Positions 33,433 to 42,506 of a stretch of DNA of 50,776 nt are shown piece by piece. The notes beneath the pieces are model-generated. The model searched no databases and had not been told where the DNA came from. It worked only from the letters and a program-made list of their open reading frames with translations. The DNA is from Gemmataceae bacterium (GTDB lineage: Bacteria; Planctomycetota; Planctomycetia; Gemmatales; Gemmataceae). The number at the start of each line of letters is the position of its first letter. Position 1 is the stretch's first letter. A program made the position numbers and the translations under genes. Location of the stretch: positions 1 through 50,776 of the forward strand of contig JAHBXO010000038.1 in the NCBI GenBank assembly GCA_019636445.1, written 5' to 3'.

Positions 33433-34968
33433 TCAGTGGTTCGTGCGGAACTCGACGCCGTTGAGCAGTGCCCAGAACACGTCGGAATAGCGTTCGGACT
33501 TGCCATCGGCCGCATGCTTCAGCGTGCGATCGAGTTCGATCGACTTCGGCTTGCGGCCGAGGATCGTCAGGTAGATCGATTCGATCCGCTCCGTCGGCGT
33601 CAGGCCCGGCAGTTCGAGGATCGCCGCGAGCGTGCGGCCCGCCTTCGCGTCCGACGCCTGCCCGACGAGGCTGCCGTTCATGAGCGAGAGCGCCTGGATG
33701 ATCGTCGTTTGGGTCTCGGTCGGCTTGCCCATCCGGTTGAAGGTCTCGACGAACTGGCGCTTGGGCGAACCGTTCGCGAGGTAGTTGCCGCCGGGGCCTT
33801 CGAGCGGCGTGCCGGCGACGACGGAGAGGCTGTCGAAGAGCTGCTCCGGCGTGAGGCCCTGCACCGGGAACGCGGCGAAGAGGCGGACGTTCCGCTGCCC
33901 CGCGTGCGAGGTCGCGCTCGAGCGGCTGAAGGTCTCACTCAGGCAGATGGCGCGGAGCAGGAACTTGACATCGTAGCCGGAGTCGGCGAACGCCGCGGCG
34001 AGTGCGGCGAGAAGTTCCGGGTGGCTCGGCGGGTTCTGCTCGTGGAAGTCGTCCACGGGGTCGACGATGCCGGCGCCGAACAGGTGCCCCCAGAGCCGGT
34101 TGACCGTGGCCTTCGCGAAGAACGGATTGTCCTTCTCGACGATCCAATTTGCGAGCGTGACGCGCGGACTCTTGCGGAACTGCCAGGACGGTTCCTTGTC
34201 GTCGAGGAACGTGGCGGGTACGGTGCGATCGGTGTTTGGGATGCCCATCTCGCGGCGGTTGGGCAGTTCGCGCAATCCGCCGTCCTGCCGCGTGACGCCG
34301 CCGAAGAACGCGGCGAGGCCCCAGAACTGCTCGCGGTTCCATTTCGCGAACGGATGGTTGTGGCACTGGGCGCATTCGAGTTGAACGCCGAGAAAGAGTC
34401 GCGAGGTCGCGGCGGCGAGATTCTCGGGCTTGCCCTCCTTCGCGTTGTAGAAGGCGACCGGCGTGCCGGTCGGGCCGTCGTCCGCCATCGCGCGGGGGTT
34501 CGCCTGGCGCGCGTCGAGCGGGAAGGTGATGAGTTCCTGCACGAACTTGTCGTAGGGCTGGTTCGTCTGCACGCGGTGCCGGAGCCAGGCTTCGAAGCCC
34601 GGCACCGCGCCCGCGACCTCCGGATTCGCGATCGCTTCGGGCAGCAGCCAGCCGCGAATCACGGTGGTGAGGTGGTTCGCGTAGGCGGCGGACGCCAGCA
34701 GGCGGTCGAGCGCCTTGGCGCGCTTGTCGGGGTCGGCGCTTTCGAGGAACTGCCGAACCTCGGAGGCGGTCGGGATGCGGCCGCCGAGCGCGAGGTGGAT
34801 GCGGCGGAAGTAGGTGGCGTCGTCGGCACGCGGCGCGGTGGGCACCTGGCCCTCGGCGAGCTTGGCCGCGACGTGCCGGTCGATCGTCGAGGCGAGGGCC
34901 GCGGCCGGATCGCCGGCGCGGGCGAGCGCCGGCAGTGCGAACAGGATCGCGAGCGCGAGGCGGGTCAT
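33433..34968 (-). CDS. DUF1549/DUF1553 secreted protein
   Basis: 511 residues, ATG at 34968 overlapping the stop of the upstream gene (ATGA). The signal peptide is MTRLALAILFALPALARAG. DUF1549 begins with STIDRHVAAKLAEG and YFRRIHLALGGRIPTASEVR, followed by a CAQCHNHPFAKW motif (CxxCH, as for heme attachment). DUF1553 follows with NPFFAKATVNRLWGHLFGAG, HPELLAALAAAFADSGYDV, LLRAICLSETFSRSS and SLMNGSLVGQ. The protein is shorter than the full PSD1 type (compare 38503-41220) and lacks the N-terminal PSCyt1 domain. It pairs with DUF1501 in many planctomycetes. A role in polymer binding or electron transfer at the cell surface has been suggested from domain content, but none is established. Confidence 0.92.
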   Translation of the reverse strand: MTRLALAILFALPALARAGDPAAALASTIDRHVAAKLAEGQVPTAPRADDATYFRRIHLALGGRIPTASEVRQFLESADPDKRAKALDRLLASAAYANHLTTVIRGWLLPEAIANPEVAGAVPGFEAWLRHRVQTNQPYDKFVQELITFPLDARQANPRAMADDGPTGTPVAFYNAKEGKPENLAAATSRLFLGVQLECAQCHNHPFAKWNREQFWGLAAFFGGVTRQDGGLRELPNRREMGIPNTDRTVPATFLDDKEPSWQFRKSPRVTLANWIVEKDNPFFAKATVNRLWGHLFGAGIVDPVDDFHEQNPPSHPELLAALAAAFADSGYDVKFLLRAICLSETFSRSSATSHAGQRNVRLFAAFPVQGLTPEQLFDSLSVVAGTPLEGPGGNYLANGSPKRQFVETFNRMGKPTETQTTIIQALSLMNGSLVGQASDAKAGRTLAAILELPGLTPTERIESIYLTILGRKPKSIELDRTLKHAADGKSERYSDVFWALLNGVEFRTNH

Positions 34969-37919
34969 GGTCGATTCTCCCCCGGCCAATCCCAGAACTT
35001 CGCCAGCCGGTCCCCGGCCGAAACGACCGAGTCCCCGGCAAGCGATTGCAGGCTGTGCGCCTCTTCGAGGTGCGCGTGGAGGGAGCGCAGCCGGCGGCCG
35101 GCGGCCGCGTCCCATTCCACCAGGAATCCGTCGTGGCCGGCCGTCAGCAGCGTTGCGCCGTCGCGGTGGAACGAAAGCGCCGCAATCGGCCCGTCGGCGA
35201 TCAACGGTTTCGGCCATTCCACGATCGACCGCGATCCGACGTTCCAGATCGCGAGTTCGTGCGCGCCGACTCGTTCCGCGTCGTCGCGGTGCTTCAACAC
35301 GATCGCGGCGCGCTCGCCCAACCGCGAGAACGCGATGCGGACGATACCCGCTTCGTTGGACAGATCGGCTCGGAATTCCTCTTTGCCGGTCCCGCTGTCG
35401 AAGGCAATCAGGTCGCCGGACGGCGTACCGACGAAGAGGCGGCGCTCGTCCGGCCCGAAGGCGACGGCGGTGAATTCGCCGAGCCGCGGGCCGAAGCGCT
35501 TCGCGACGCGGCCGGTCTCCACGTCCCACACCAACGCGCCGGCGATCTTTGGCCCGACGACGGCGAGGTGCCGGGCGTCCGGCGACAGCGCGATGCGTAC
35601 GTCGGCGGTCGGCAGCGCAAGGTGCCGGACTTCGCGTCCGCCCGCCAGTTCCCAGATGCGTACGTGTTCGTCGCGCCCGACCGTGAGCAATCGGTGGTTC
35701 CCGACGAACGCCATCGCGATGGCGCCGCCGACGTGCGCGGCGATGCGCCGGGGATCACGCGGCTCCGCGACGTTCCAGATGCGGACGGTGCCGTCGGCGG
35801 CGCCGGTGGCGATCCAGCGGCCGTCGAGGGAGGTGGCCATGCACGTGACGGGCTGCGCGTGGTCGAGGGAATTTCGCCGCGGCGTTTCGGGCAGGCCCGC
35901 GCTCGGCCAAGCGTAGATCGTGCCGTCGTGCGACAAGCTCAGGAGCGATTGCCCGTTCGGCGACGGCAGCAACGCGACAACGGCGTCGGCGTGCACCGGT
36001 TTCGCCGGGCCGACGGGGCCGCGAACGGTCGCCGTGCGCGGGCGAATGTTCGCGATCCGGCCATCGAGCATGCCGGCCAACAAGACCGAACCGCCGGGCG
36101 AGAATCGCAGCGCCGTGATCGTCTCCGCCATCGGGATCGGCGGCGAGGCCGCGCCGTCGTTGATGGGATAGATTCGAACGAAGCGATCGTCGCCGCCGGC
36201 GGCGACGCGCGTGCCGTCGGGATCGATGGCGATCGCGCGGATCGCGCCGCGGAACGCCGCGATGCTCCGCGTCAAGTTTCCGGTGTCGGCATCCCAGATG
36301 GCGAGCCGGCCATCGCCTCCGGCGGAGACAAGGTGCCGGCCCCCGGTCGCAAACCCGATAGCCCGCACGGCGGCGTCGTGCCCCGCCAGCGCCCGCACGA
36401 ATTCGCCGCGAGGGACATTCCACAGGCGGATTTGTCGGTCGTACCCGGCCGAGGCGAGCGTCGCACCGTCGGGCGAGAACGCCAAACAGAGTATCCAATT
36501 CGTGTGGCCGTCAAAGGTGCGATGATCGGTACCGTCGGCCGCCGACCAGACGCGCACGACCGCGTCGTTGCCCGCAGAGGCGACGACGCTTCCGTCCGGC
36601 GAGAACGCCACTGCGCTCACGGTCGACACGTGCCCCCGATAGCGGCAGGCGATGCGGTGTTCACGCAGGTCCCATACGATCACGTCCGCGTCGTTGGCAA
36701 AAGCGATGCGCGAACCGTCGGAGGACAGTGCGGCAGACGAAAAGCGCCCGGTCGCATCCGGCAACGCGAACCGGATCGGAGTGGGGAGATACTGCACCGC
36801 TTCAGTAAGCGAGGAGGCCTTTTGGGCAGCGTTCGCCGGAATCGCGTTCGAGGCTTCCCCCACGAGGGAGACCGCCGTCGCACGGGCCAGTCTTGGTGCG
36901 ATGGCGATCAGCACGACCGCGAGGCCGAACAATAGGATGCGAACCGGTCGCGACAGCAACCGCGGCGGAGAGCCGTCCAATATACGCGACAGACGCCGGC
37001 GCAGCGAAGTCGCATCGCCCATCGGGCTGGCCAGGCGAGGCATCGGCCGCGAACCGGCGAGGAAGTCGATCGTGTCCAGGATCGCCGACGCGTAACCCCC
37101 CTTCTCCTCCGGAAAGTTCGCTACCACCACGGCGTCGCAGCAATCCTCCTCGAGCCGGCGCAACTCGCGACGGGCGATCCACGCCAAAGGAAGCCACCAA
37201 AACGCGGCACCGGCGAGCAACTCGATCCAGCGCACCTGATGGTCCCTCCGCCAGATGTGCGCCAGTTCATGAGCGATCACAGTGGCCCGCTGGTTCGGCG
37301 TCAGCCGGTCCCGCAGGTTCGCCGGGAAGTACAGCGTCGTGCGGCCGAACGACCAGACGAACGGCGCCACTTCGCCCGGTAGGAGTTTGACCCGCGGTAC
37401 GGGGATGTTCAATCGTTCGGCGATGGCAGCGACTTCGCGGATGAATTCTTCCGGTGCCGATATGGCAAATCGCAGGTAACGATGGAATCGCCGGATGTGC
37501 AAAAATGTCAGACCGATCCAGGTTGCGGCGCCGGCGAGCCAGATCGTTGTCAGCGTCGTCCGCCAGGAAACTGCGGTTCGCGGCGACTGCACGGCGGTGA
37601 TTTTCGGGATCGGTTCGACGGTCATAGGCAACGAAGCGATCGGCGAGGGCGCGGGGGCGATTTCCGGAATCCCCGATGCGATCGCCGGCTCGAGGGTCGG
37701 TTCCGGAGTCGATACCGTTACGGCCGACTCGGCGGGGAGGACGCGGATGGGCAGCGCGAACAGCGGCGGCGTCGCGAGCTTCAGCAGCACCAGGAGCCAG
37801 AGCGCGTGCGCCAAGGCCGGTCGACCCGCCCAACGGCCGCAGGCAAACGCTACGGCCGCGATCGCCGCTGCGACGATAATGTTGCTGGCCAGAGCATCAA
37901 ACGGCACGGCGGACATCAC
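34965..37919 (-). CDS. BlaR1-like M56 metallopeptidase fused to a WD40 propeller
   Basis: 984 residues. The N-terminal half is a BlaR1/MecR1-type membrane peptidase: spans near 12-27, 37-57 and 124-141, zinc site HELAH (217-221) with the third ligand in RRLEEDCCDA (Glu 257 or 258), then spans near 235-248 and 325-342. In BlaR1 the segment after the last span is the external beta-lactam sensor. Here it is replaced by about 600 residues of WD40 repeats starting near residue 390 (SSDGSRIAFANDADVIVWDL, GHVSTVSAVAFSPDGSVVAS, GHTNWILCLAFSPDGATLAS, and others). It stands 19 bases downstream of a BlaI-type repressor gene and overlaps the DUF1549/DUF1553 gene. By analogy, a signal bound by the propeller would activate the peptidase, leading to loss of the repressor. 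The topology is inferred. Confidence 0.9.
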   Translation of the reverse strand: MMSAVPFDALASNIIVAAAIAAVAFACGRWAGRPALAHALWLLVLLKLATPPLFALPIRVLPAESAVTVSTPEPTLEPAIASGIPEIAPAPSPIASLPMTVEPIPKITAVQSPRTAVSWRTTLTTIWLAGAATWIGLTFLHIRRFHRYLRFAISAPEEFIREVAAIAERLNIPVPRVKLLPGEVAPFVWSFGRTTLYFPANLRDRLTPNQRATVIAHELAHIWRRDHQVRWIELLAGAAFWWLPLAWIARRELRRLEEDCCDAVVVANFPEEKGGYASAILDTIDFLAGSRPMPRLASPMGDATSLRRRLSRILDGSPPRLLSRPVRILLFGLAVVLIAIAPRLARATAVSLVGEASNAIPANAAQKASSLTEAVQYLPTPIRFALPDATGRFSSAALSSDGSRIAFANDADVIVWDLREHRIACRYRGHVSTVSAVAFSPDGSVVASAGNDAVVRVWSAADGTDHRTFDGHTNWILCLAFSPDGATLASAGYDRQIRLWNVPRGEFVRALAGHDAAVRAIGFATGGRHLVSAGGDGRLAIWDADTGNLTRSIAAFRGAIRAIAIDPDGTRVAAGGDDRFVRIYPINDGAASPPIPMAETITALRFSPGGSVLLAGMLDGRIANIRPRTATVRGPVGPAKPVHADAVVALLPSPNGQSLLSLSHDGTIYAWPSAGLPETPRRNSLDHAQPVTCMATSLDGRWIATGAADGTVRIWNVAEPRDPRRIAAHVGGAIAMAFVGNHRLLTVGRDEHVRIWELAGGREVRHLALPTADVRIALSPDARHLAVVGPKIAGALVWDVETGRVAKRFGPRLGEFTAVAFGPDERRLFVGTPSGDLIAFDSGTGKEEFRADLSNEAGIVRIAFSRLGERAAIVLKHRDDAERVGAHELAIWNVGSRSIVEWPKPLIADGPIAALSFHRDGATLLTAGHDGFLVEWDAAAGRRLRSLHAHLEEAHSLQSLAGDSVVSAGDRLAKFWDWPGENRP

Positions 37920-37938
37920 AGCCTCCGGCGGTCCCGAG

Positions 37939-38325
37939 TCATTTCGGCAGCGTGGCGTTCAACAGATTGCGCAGTTCCTTCCGGTCGGCTTCGCTCAACG
38001 TCTCGGTCTTCAAAAGATGCGTCAGCACTGGGGCGATCGAACCGCCACACAGTCGCTCGGCCACTGCACGCAACTGGCCGCCTACGAACGCCTCGCGGTT
38101 GATCCCCGCCGCGAAGACGTGCGTCATCGATGACCGATTCCTTGCCACGCACCCTTTCGATTCCAATCGTTCCAGCAATTTCTGCACGGTCGCATAGTGG
38201 CTTGTGCCGCCCTTCGGGTACAGGTGGTCGGTCAACTGGCGAATCGTCGACGGGCCGTTCTCCCAGAGCGCTTGCAGCACTCCGAGTTCGGCGTCCGTCA
38301 CGTCGGGATGATCGCGCTCGGCCAT
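37939..38325 (-). CDS. BlaI/MecI/CopY-type winged-helix repressor
   Basis: 128 residues, ATG at 38325. TDAELGVLQALWENGPSTIR is the typical first helices, and HYATVQKLLERLESKGCVAR is the recognition helix and wing. RNRSSMTHVFAAGINREAF is the end of the wing. The C-terminal half (VLTHLLKTETLSEADRKELR) is the dimerisation helix region, where MecI/BlaI is cut during induction. Family members bind dyads as dimers and repress their own operon. A perfect 13-bp dyad lies in a promoter-like sequence 42 bases upstream of the ATG. It probably represses the M56/WD40 gene and the genes behind it. Confidence 0.93.
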   Translation of the reverse strand: MAERDHPDVTDAELGVLQALWENGPSTIRQLTDHLYPKGGTSHYATVQKLLERLESKGCVARNRSSMTHVFAAGINREAFVGGQLRAVAERLCGGSIAPVLTHLLKTETLSEADRKELRNLLNATLPK

Positions 38326-38360
38326 GGGAATCGTCCGTTCCGTATCACTGAATGATCCTC

Positions 38361-38389
38361 AAGGTAAGACAAATTGTCTGAACTTGCAA
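38361..38389 (-). promoter_or_regulatory. Probable repressor operator inside a promoter for the blaI-like operon
   Basis: On the minus strand, TTGCAA (38384-38389) and TACCTT (38361-38366) are separated by exactly 17 bases. The spacer holds a perfect palindrome, agacaaattgtct (38367-38379), with 6-base arms. BlaI-family operators are such short dyads near the promoter. Binding here would block RNA polymerase. The divergent DUF1549 gene starts at 38503 and might share the site. Confidence 0.6.
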
Positions 38390-38502
38390 CAGCGATTTTC
38401 CCGCTGTTCCGTTTTTCCGACAAATCCCGATTGCAGCCAAACCGGTGGACGGTTTTGATAAACTCACACTCCCGCCACAAGAGACGACGTTCCGGGTGCG
38501 GC

Positions 38503-41220
38503 ATGTCGCGAATTCCGGTTTGGTTCGCCCCCCTGCTCTTTTTCGTACTGCCGGCCTCGGCCGCGCCCCCGGACTTCACACGGGACGTGGCACCGGTCTT
38601 GGCGACCTGTCTGAAATGCCACTCGACCGCGACCGCGAAAGGGGAACTCGACCTGACATCGCGGAAATCGGCGATCGATGGCGGTGCATCCGGTCCGGCA
38701 ATCGCTCCCGGCAAGCCGGAGGATAGCCCACTTTGGAAGCGCGTCGTAACCGACGAAATGCCTCCGAAGAAGCCCCTTGACGCCAAGCAGAAGGAAATCC
38801 TCAAGAGCTGGATCGCATCCGGAGCCTCTTGGGATCGCGACCTGACCGTTCCAACGGAACCGACGGCGGAACGTTGGTGGTCGTTGAAACCCGTCCCACC
38901 GAAAGGTCCGGGTCCGAAGTCGATCGACGAATTCATCGACGCGAAACTGACTAAGGCGGGGCTGACACGATCCCCCGAAGCCGACCGCCGCACGCTGCTC
39001 CGCCGGCTGAAGTTCGACCTGGTCGGCCTGCCGCCGACCTACGAGGAAGTCGAAGCGTTCGCGAACGACCGCGCGCCGGATGCGTATGAGCGCCGCGTCG
39101 ACGAATACCTTGCCTCCCCACACTACGGTGAACGCTGGGCACGGCACTGGCTCGATGCCGTCCGCTTCGCCGAGAGCAACGGATTCGAGACCAACCAGCC
39201 GCGGCCGAACGCCTGGCCTTACCGCGACTGGGTGATCGCAAGCCTGAACGCGGATCTGCCGTACGATCGGTTCGTACGGGCGCAACTCGTTGGGGATCGC
39301 ACGGGCGACGACGCGGCCACGGGCTTCCTCGTCGCCGGGCCGTGGGACCAGGTGAAAAGCCCCGATCCCGTATTGACCGCGCAACAACGTGCCGACGAAC
39401 TGCACGACATCGTCGGCACCGTCGGTTCGACCTTTCTCGGGCTGACGGTCGGCTGTGCCCGCTGCCATGCCCATAAGTTCGACCCGATTTCCCATCTCGA
39501 CTATTACCGGCTTAAGGCGGTCTTCGCCGGTGTCCGTCACGGGGAACGGGACTGGCGTACGCCGGAATCCGAGGCAATCGCGCTCCGCATCGAACACCTG
39601 CGTCGAGCGATGTCGGATTTGCAATCACAATTGGAGACCCTCGAGCCGATCGCCGATCCCGGTGCGTTCACGGCACGGCGGGCACCCGTGAATGCGCGAC
39701 GAAACATCGAACGGTTCGCACCCGTAAATGCAAAGTACCTGCGCTTCATCGTGTTCGCCACCAATCAGGCCGAACCGTGTCTGGACGAGATCGAAGCATG
39801 GTCGGCCGAACCGACCCCGCGCAACATCGCGCTCGCGTCGGCGGGGGCGAGTGTGAACTCCGCCGGCAACTACCCGCCCTCCGAGAAGCATAAGCTCGAA
39901 CATGTCATCGACGGCCGATACGGCAATTCGCGGAGTTGGATCGCGCGTGACATCGGCCGCGGCCGCGTCGAGATCGCCTTCGCAAAACCGGTCGCGATCG
40001 ATCGCGTCGTCTGGGGCCGCGACCGCGAAGGCCAATTCTCGGATCGACTCGCCACGCGCTACCGGATCGACGTGTCGCTCGACGGACGCGACTGGACCGT
40101 CGTCGCGTCGTCGGACGACCGTTCGGAACCCGCGAAGGACGCGCCCGCGATGCCACCAGGTCTGACCGCAATCGAGAAGCGAACTTGGCGCATGGCGGCG
40201 TCGCGCATCGCGAACCTCAAGTCGACGATCACCGAAATGTCACGCTCGAATCGAGTCTACGCCGGCACCTTCGGCACGCCCGATCCGACGTATCGGTTGC
40301 ATCGCGGCGATCCGATGGCACCACGCGAAGCCGTCGGCCCGGGCGCGATCGATTCCATCGAACCGAAACTCGCGATCCCCGCCTCGGCCCCGGAAGCCGA
40401 GCGTCGCGCGGCGCTCGCCGATTGGATCGTCGATCGGCGCAACCCACTTACCGCACGCGTCCTCGTCAATCGGCTCTGGCATGGGCACTTCGGCGTCGGG
40501 CTTGTCGACACCCCAAGCGATTTCGGCCGCAACGGCGGCGTGCCAAGCCACCCCGAACTGCTTGACTGGCTCGCCCGCGAATTCGTCGACAACGGATGGT
40601 CGCAAAAGCACATTCACCGGTTGATTGTGCTGTCGAAGACCTATCGACAGTCGTCCCGCGCGACCGAGGCGGGCCGCGCGAAGGATGCCCAGACGCGGCT
40701 TCTCTGGCGTTACCAGCCGCACCGGCTCGAAGCCGAGGCCGTGCGCGACGCGATCCTAGCCGTGTCCGGCAAGCTGGACCTGCGCGCCGGCGGGCCGGGG
40801 TTCGACCTCTTCGAGCCGAACGGCAACTATGTGAAGGTCTACTCGGCCAAGCAATCGTTCGGCCCGGAGGACTTCCGACGGATGGTCTACTGGGCGAAGC
40901 CCCGCATGCAACTCGACAGCACCTTCGGCGTATTCGACTGCCCCGACGGCGGCCAGATCGCTCCGAAGCGGAACCGCTCGACCACGCCCCTGCAATCCTT
41001 GAACCTGATGAACGGGCCGTTCCTCCTGCAACAAGCCGGCTACCTCGCTGATCGCGCGCGGACCGACGCGGACCCGACGCGCCAACTCTTCCGCCTGGCG
41101 TTCCAACGCGATCCGACGATCCCCGAACGCACCGCCGCCGACTCGCTCGTCCGCGACCACGGCCTCGCCGCTCTCGCCCGCGCACTGCTCAACGCGAACG
41201 AATTCCTCCACCTTGATTGA
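38503..41220 (+). CDS. PSD1-type planctomycete cytochrome c protein (PSCyt1/DUF1549/DUF1553) with discoidin-like insert
   Basis: 905 residues from the ATG at 38503; the signal peptide is SRIPVWFAPLLFFVLPASAA. The PSCyt1 domain has TCLKCH (Cys 36, Cys 39, His 40), a c-type heme motif, and the DEMPPKKPLD segment that may provide an axial Met. DUF1549 follows (SIDEFIDAKLTKAGLTRSPE, LRRLKFDLVGLPPTYEEVEA, HYGERWARHWLDAVRFAESN) with CARCHAHKFDPI as a second CxxCH. An inserted segment, roughly residues 395-555, resembles an F5/8 type C (discoidin) carbohydrate-binding domain (KYLRFIVFATNQAEPCLDEI, RIDVSLDGRDWTVVASSDD). DUF1553 then follows with NPLTARVLVNRLWHGHFGVG and TPLQSLNLMNGPFLLQQ. Likely periplasmic or surface-located. 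Function unproven; it diverges from the blaI-like operon. Confidence 0.92.
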   Translation: MSRIPVWFAPLLFFVLPASAAPPDFTRDVAPVLATCLKCHSTATAKGELDLTSRKSAIDGGASGPAIAPGKPEDSPLWKRVVTDEMPPKKPLDAKQKEILKSWIASGASWDRDLTVPTEPTAERWWSLKPVPPKGPGPKSIDEFIDAKLTKAGLTRSPEADRRTLLRRLKFDLVGLPPTYEEVEAFANDRAPDAYERRVDEYLASPHYGERWARHWLDAVRFAESNGFETNQPRPNAWPYRDWVIASLNADLPYDRFVRAQLVGDRTGDDAATGFLVAGPWDQVKSPDPVLTAQQRADELHDIVGTVGSTFLGLTVGCARCHAHKFDPISHLDYYRLKAVFAGVRHGERDWRTPESEAIALRIEHLRRAMSDLQSQLETLEPIADPGAFTARRAPVNARRNIERFAPVNAKYLRFIVFATNQAEPCLDEIEAWSAEPTPRNIALASAGASVNSAGNYPPSEKHKLEHVIDGRYGNSRSWIARDIGRGRVEIAFAKPVAIDRVVWGRDREGQFSDRLATRYRIDVSLDGRDWTVVASSDDRSEPAKDAPAMPPGLTAIEKRTWRMAASRIANLKSTITEMSRSNRVYAGTFGTPDPTYRLHRGDPMAPREAVGPGAIDSIEPKLAIPASAPEAERRAALADWIVDRRNPLTARVLVNRLWHGHFGVGLVDTPSDFGRNGGVPSHPELLDWLAREFVDNGWSQKHIHRLIVLSKTYRQSSRATEAGRAKDAQTRLLWRYQPHRLEAEAVRDAILAVSGKLDLRAGGPGFDLFEPNGNYVKVYSAKQSFGPEDFRRMVYWAKPRMQLDSTFGVFDCPDGGQIAPKRNRSTTPLQSLNLMNGPFLLQQAGYLADRARTDADPTRQLFRLAFQRDPTIPERTAADSLVRDHGLAALARALLNANEFLHLD

Positions 41221-41287
41221 ACTGTTTCCGCGTGCGTACCGATGCACGATCGCATATCATCGAAGCACCATTTCCCGGAGACTCTCC

Positions 41288-42505
41288 ATGCGTCGAATTA
41301 GTCTGCTCGCCGCCCTCCTGCCGGCGTTCCTCGCCGCCGACTGGCCGCAATTCCGCGGCCCGAATCGCGACGGCGTGTCCAAGGAGAAAGGCCTGCTCCA
41401 GAGCTGGCCCGCCGACGGGCCGCCCCTCGACTGGACCGCCAAGGGTCTTGGCGGCGGCTATTCCACCGTCAGTGTCGTCGGCGACCGCATCTACACCCTC
41501 GGCGACAAGGGGAACAAGTCCCACCTCGTCGCGCTCGATCGCGAAAAGGGCGAAGTCCTCTGGACCGCCCCGATCGGTGCCACGGGCGGCAGCCTCGGTT
41601 GTACGCCGACGGTCGACGGCGACCGGATTTACGCACTCGGCCAGCAGGGCGATCTCGTCTGTGTCGACAAGGACGGGAAGGAAATCTGGAAGCACAACCT
41701 GCTCTCCGAGTTCGGCGGCGAAAAGGGCGGCTGGAACTACTGCGAATCGCCGCTCGTCGATGGCGACAACCTCATCGTCACGCCCGGCGGCCGCGAGGCG
41801 ACCATGCTCGCGCTCGACAAAAAGACCGGCGCGACCGTATGGAAATGCCCGATCAAAACCCGCAAGAGCGAAGCCGGCTATTCGTCCATCGTCGTCTCGA
41901 AGGTCGGCAACGTGAAACACTACGTCCAGCTCTTCAATGGCGGCCTTGTCGGCGTCAGCACAGACGGCAAGGTACTCTGGACGCACGAGAAACTCGGCGA
42001 CAACACCGCGAACGTCCCCACACCGATCGTCCTGGGCGATCAGATCTTCAGCAGCATCGGCTATGGCCGCGGCGCGTCCCTCATGAAGCTCATGGCCTCC
42101 GGCAAGTCGGTCTCGGCCCAGGAGGTCTACTTCAAGCGCGAACTCACCAACAAGCACGGCGGCGTCGTGCTCGTCGGCGATTACGTCTACGGCGACACCG
42201 ACGATTCCGGCCAGCCCTTCTGCGCCGAGGTCAAAACCGGCAAAGTGCTATGGAAGCGATCCAAGGGGGGTGCCGGCAGCGGATCGGTCGCGATCATGTA
42301 CGCGGACAACCGGCTCTACATGCACTACCAGAACGGCGTGGCCGTGCTGGCGGAGGCGTCGCCCAAGGCCTACAAGGAAGTCGGCGAAATCAACCTGGCC
42401 AAGAAGAATGGACAACTCTGGGCGCACCCGGTGGTGAGCGACGGGCAGTACTATATCCGCAACGGCGACCTGCTTCACCGCTACGACGTGCGGGCGAAGA
42501 AGTGA
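41288..42505 (+). CDS. PQQ-like beta-propeller secreted protein
   Basis: 405 residues, ATG at 41288, with a short signal peptide (MRRISLLAALLPAFLAA). DWPQFRGPNRDGVSKEKGLL is the classical start of planctomycete PQQ-like WD proteins ('outer membrane protein assembly factor BamB'-like). Repeats include VVGDRIYTLGD, HLVALDREKGEVLWTAPIG, DGDRIYALGQQGDLVCVD and AEVKTGKVLWKRS. An eight-bladed propeller is likely. There is no sign of a quinoprotein dehydrogenase active site, so binding or scaffolding is more likely than catalysis. It lies 67 bases after the PSD1-type gene, a common pairing in planctomycetes, and converges with the regulator gene with 1 base between stops. Confidence 0.9.
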   Translation: MRRISLLAALLPAFLAADWPQFRGPNRDGVSKEKGLLQSWPADGPPLDWTAKGLGGGYSTVSVVGDRIYTLGDKGNKSHLVALDREKGEVLWTAPIGATGGSLGCTPTVDGDRIYALGQQGDLVCVDKDGKEIWKHNLLSEFGGEKGGWNYCESPLVDGDNLIVTPGGREATMLALDKKTGATVWKCPIKTRKSEAGYSSIVVSKVGNVKHYVQLFNGGLVGVSTDGKVLWTHEKLGDNTANVPTPIVLGDQIFSSIGYGRGASLMKLMASGKSVSAQEVYFKRELTNKHGGVVLVGDYVYGDTDDSGQPFCAEVKTGKVLWKRSKGGAGSGSVAIMYADNRLYMHYQNGVAVLAEASPKAYKEVGEINLAKKNGQLWAHPVVSDGQYYIRNGDLLHRYDVRAKK

Positions 42506-42506
42506 G

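Noticed and set aside
34935..36935. Plus-strand open frame of more than 600 codons opposite the M56/WD40 gene
   Set aside because: Mirror frame of repeated WD40 codons; no signal peptide, domain or ribosome binding site, while the minus-strand gene has clear catalytic and repeat motifs.
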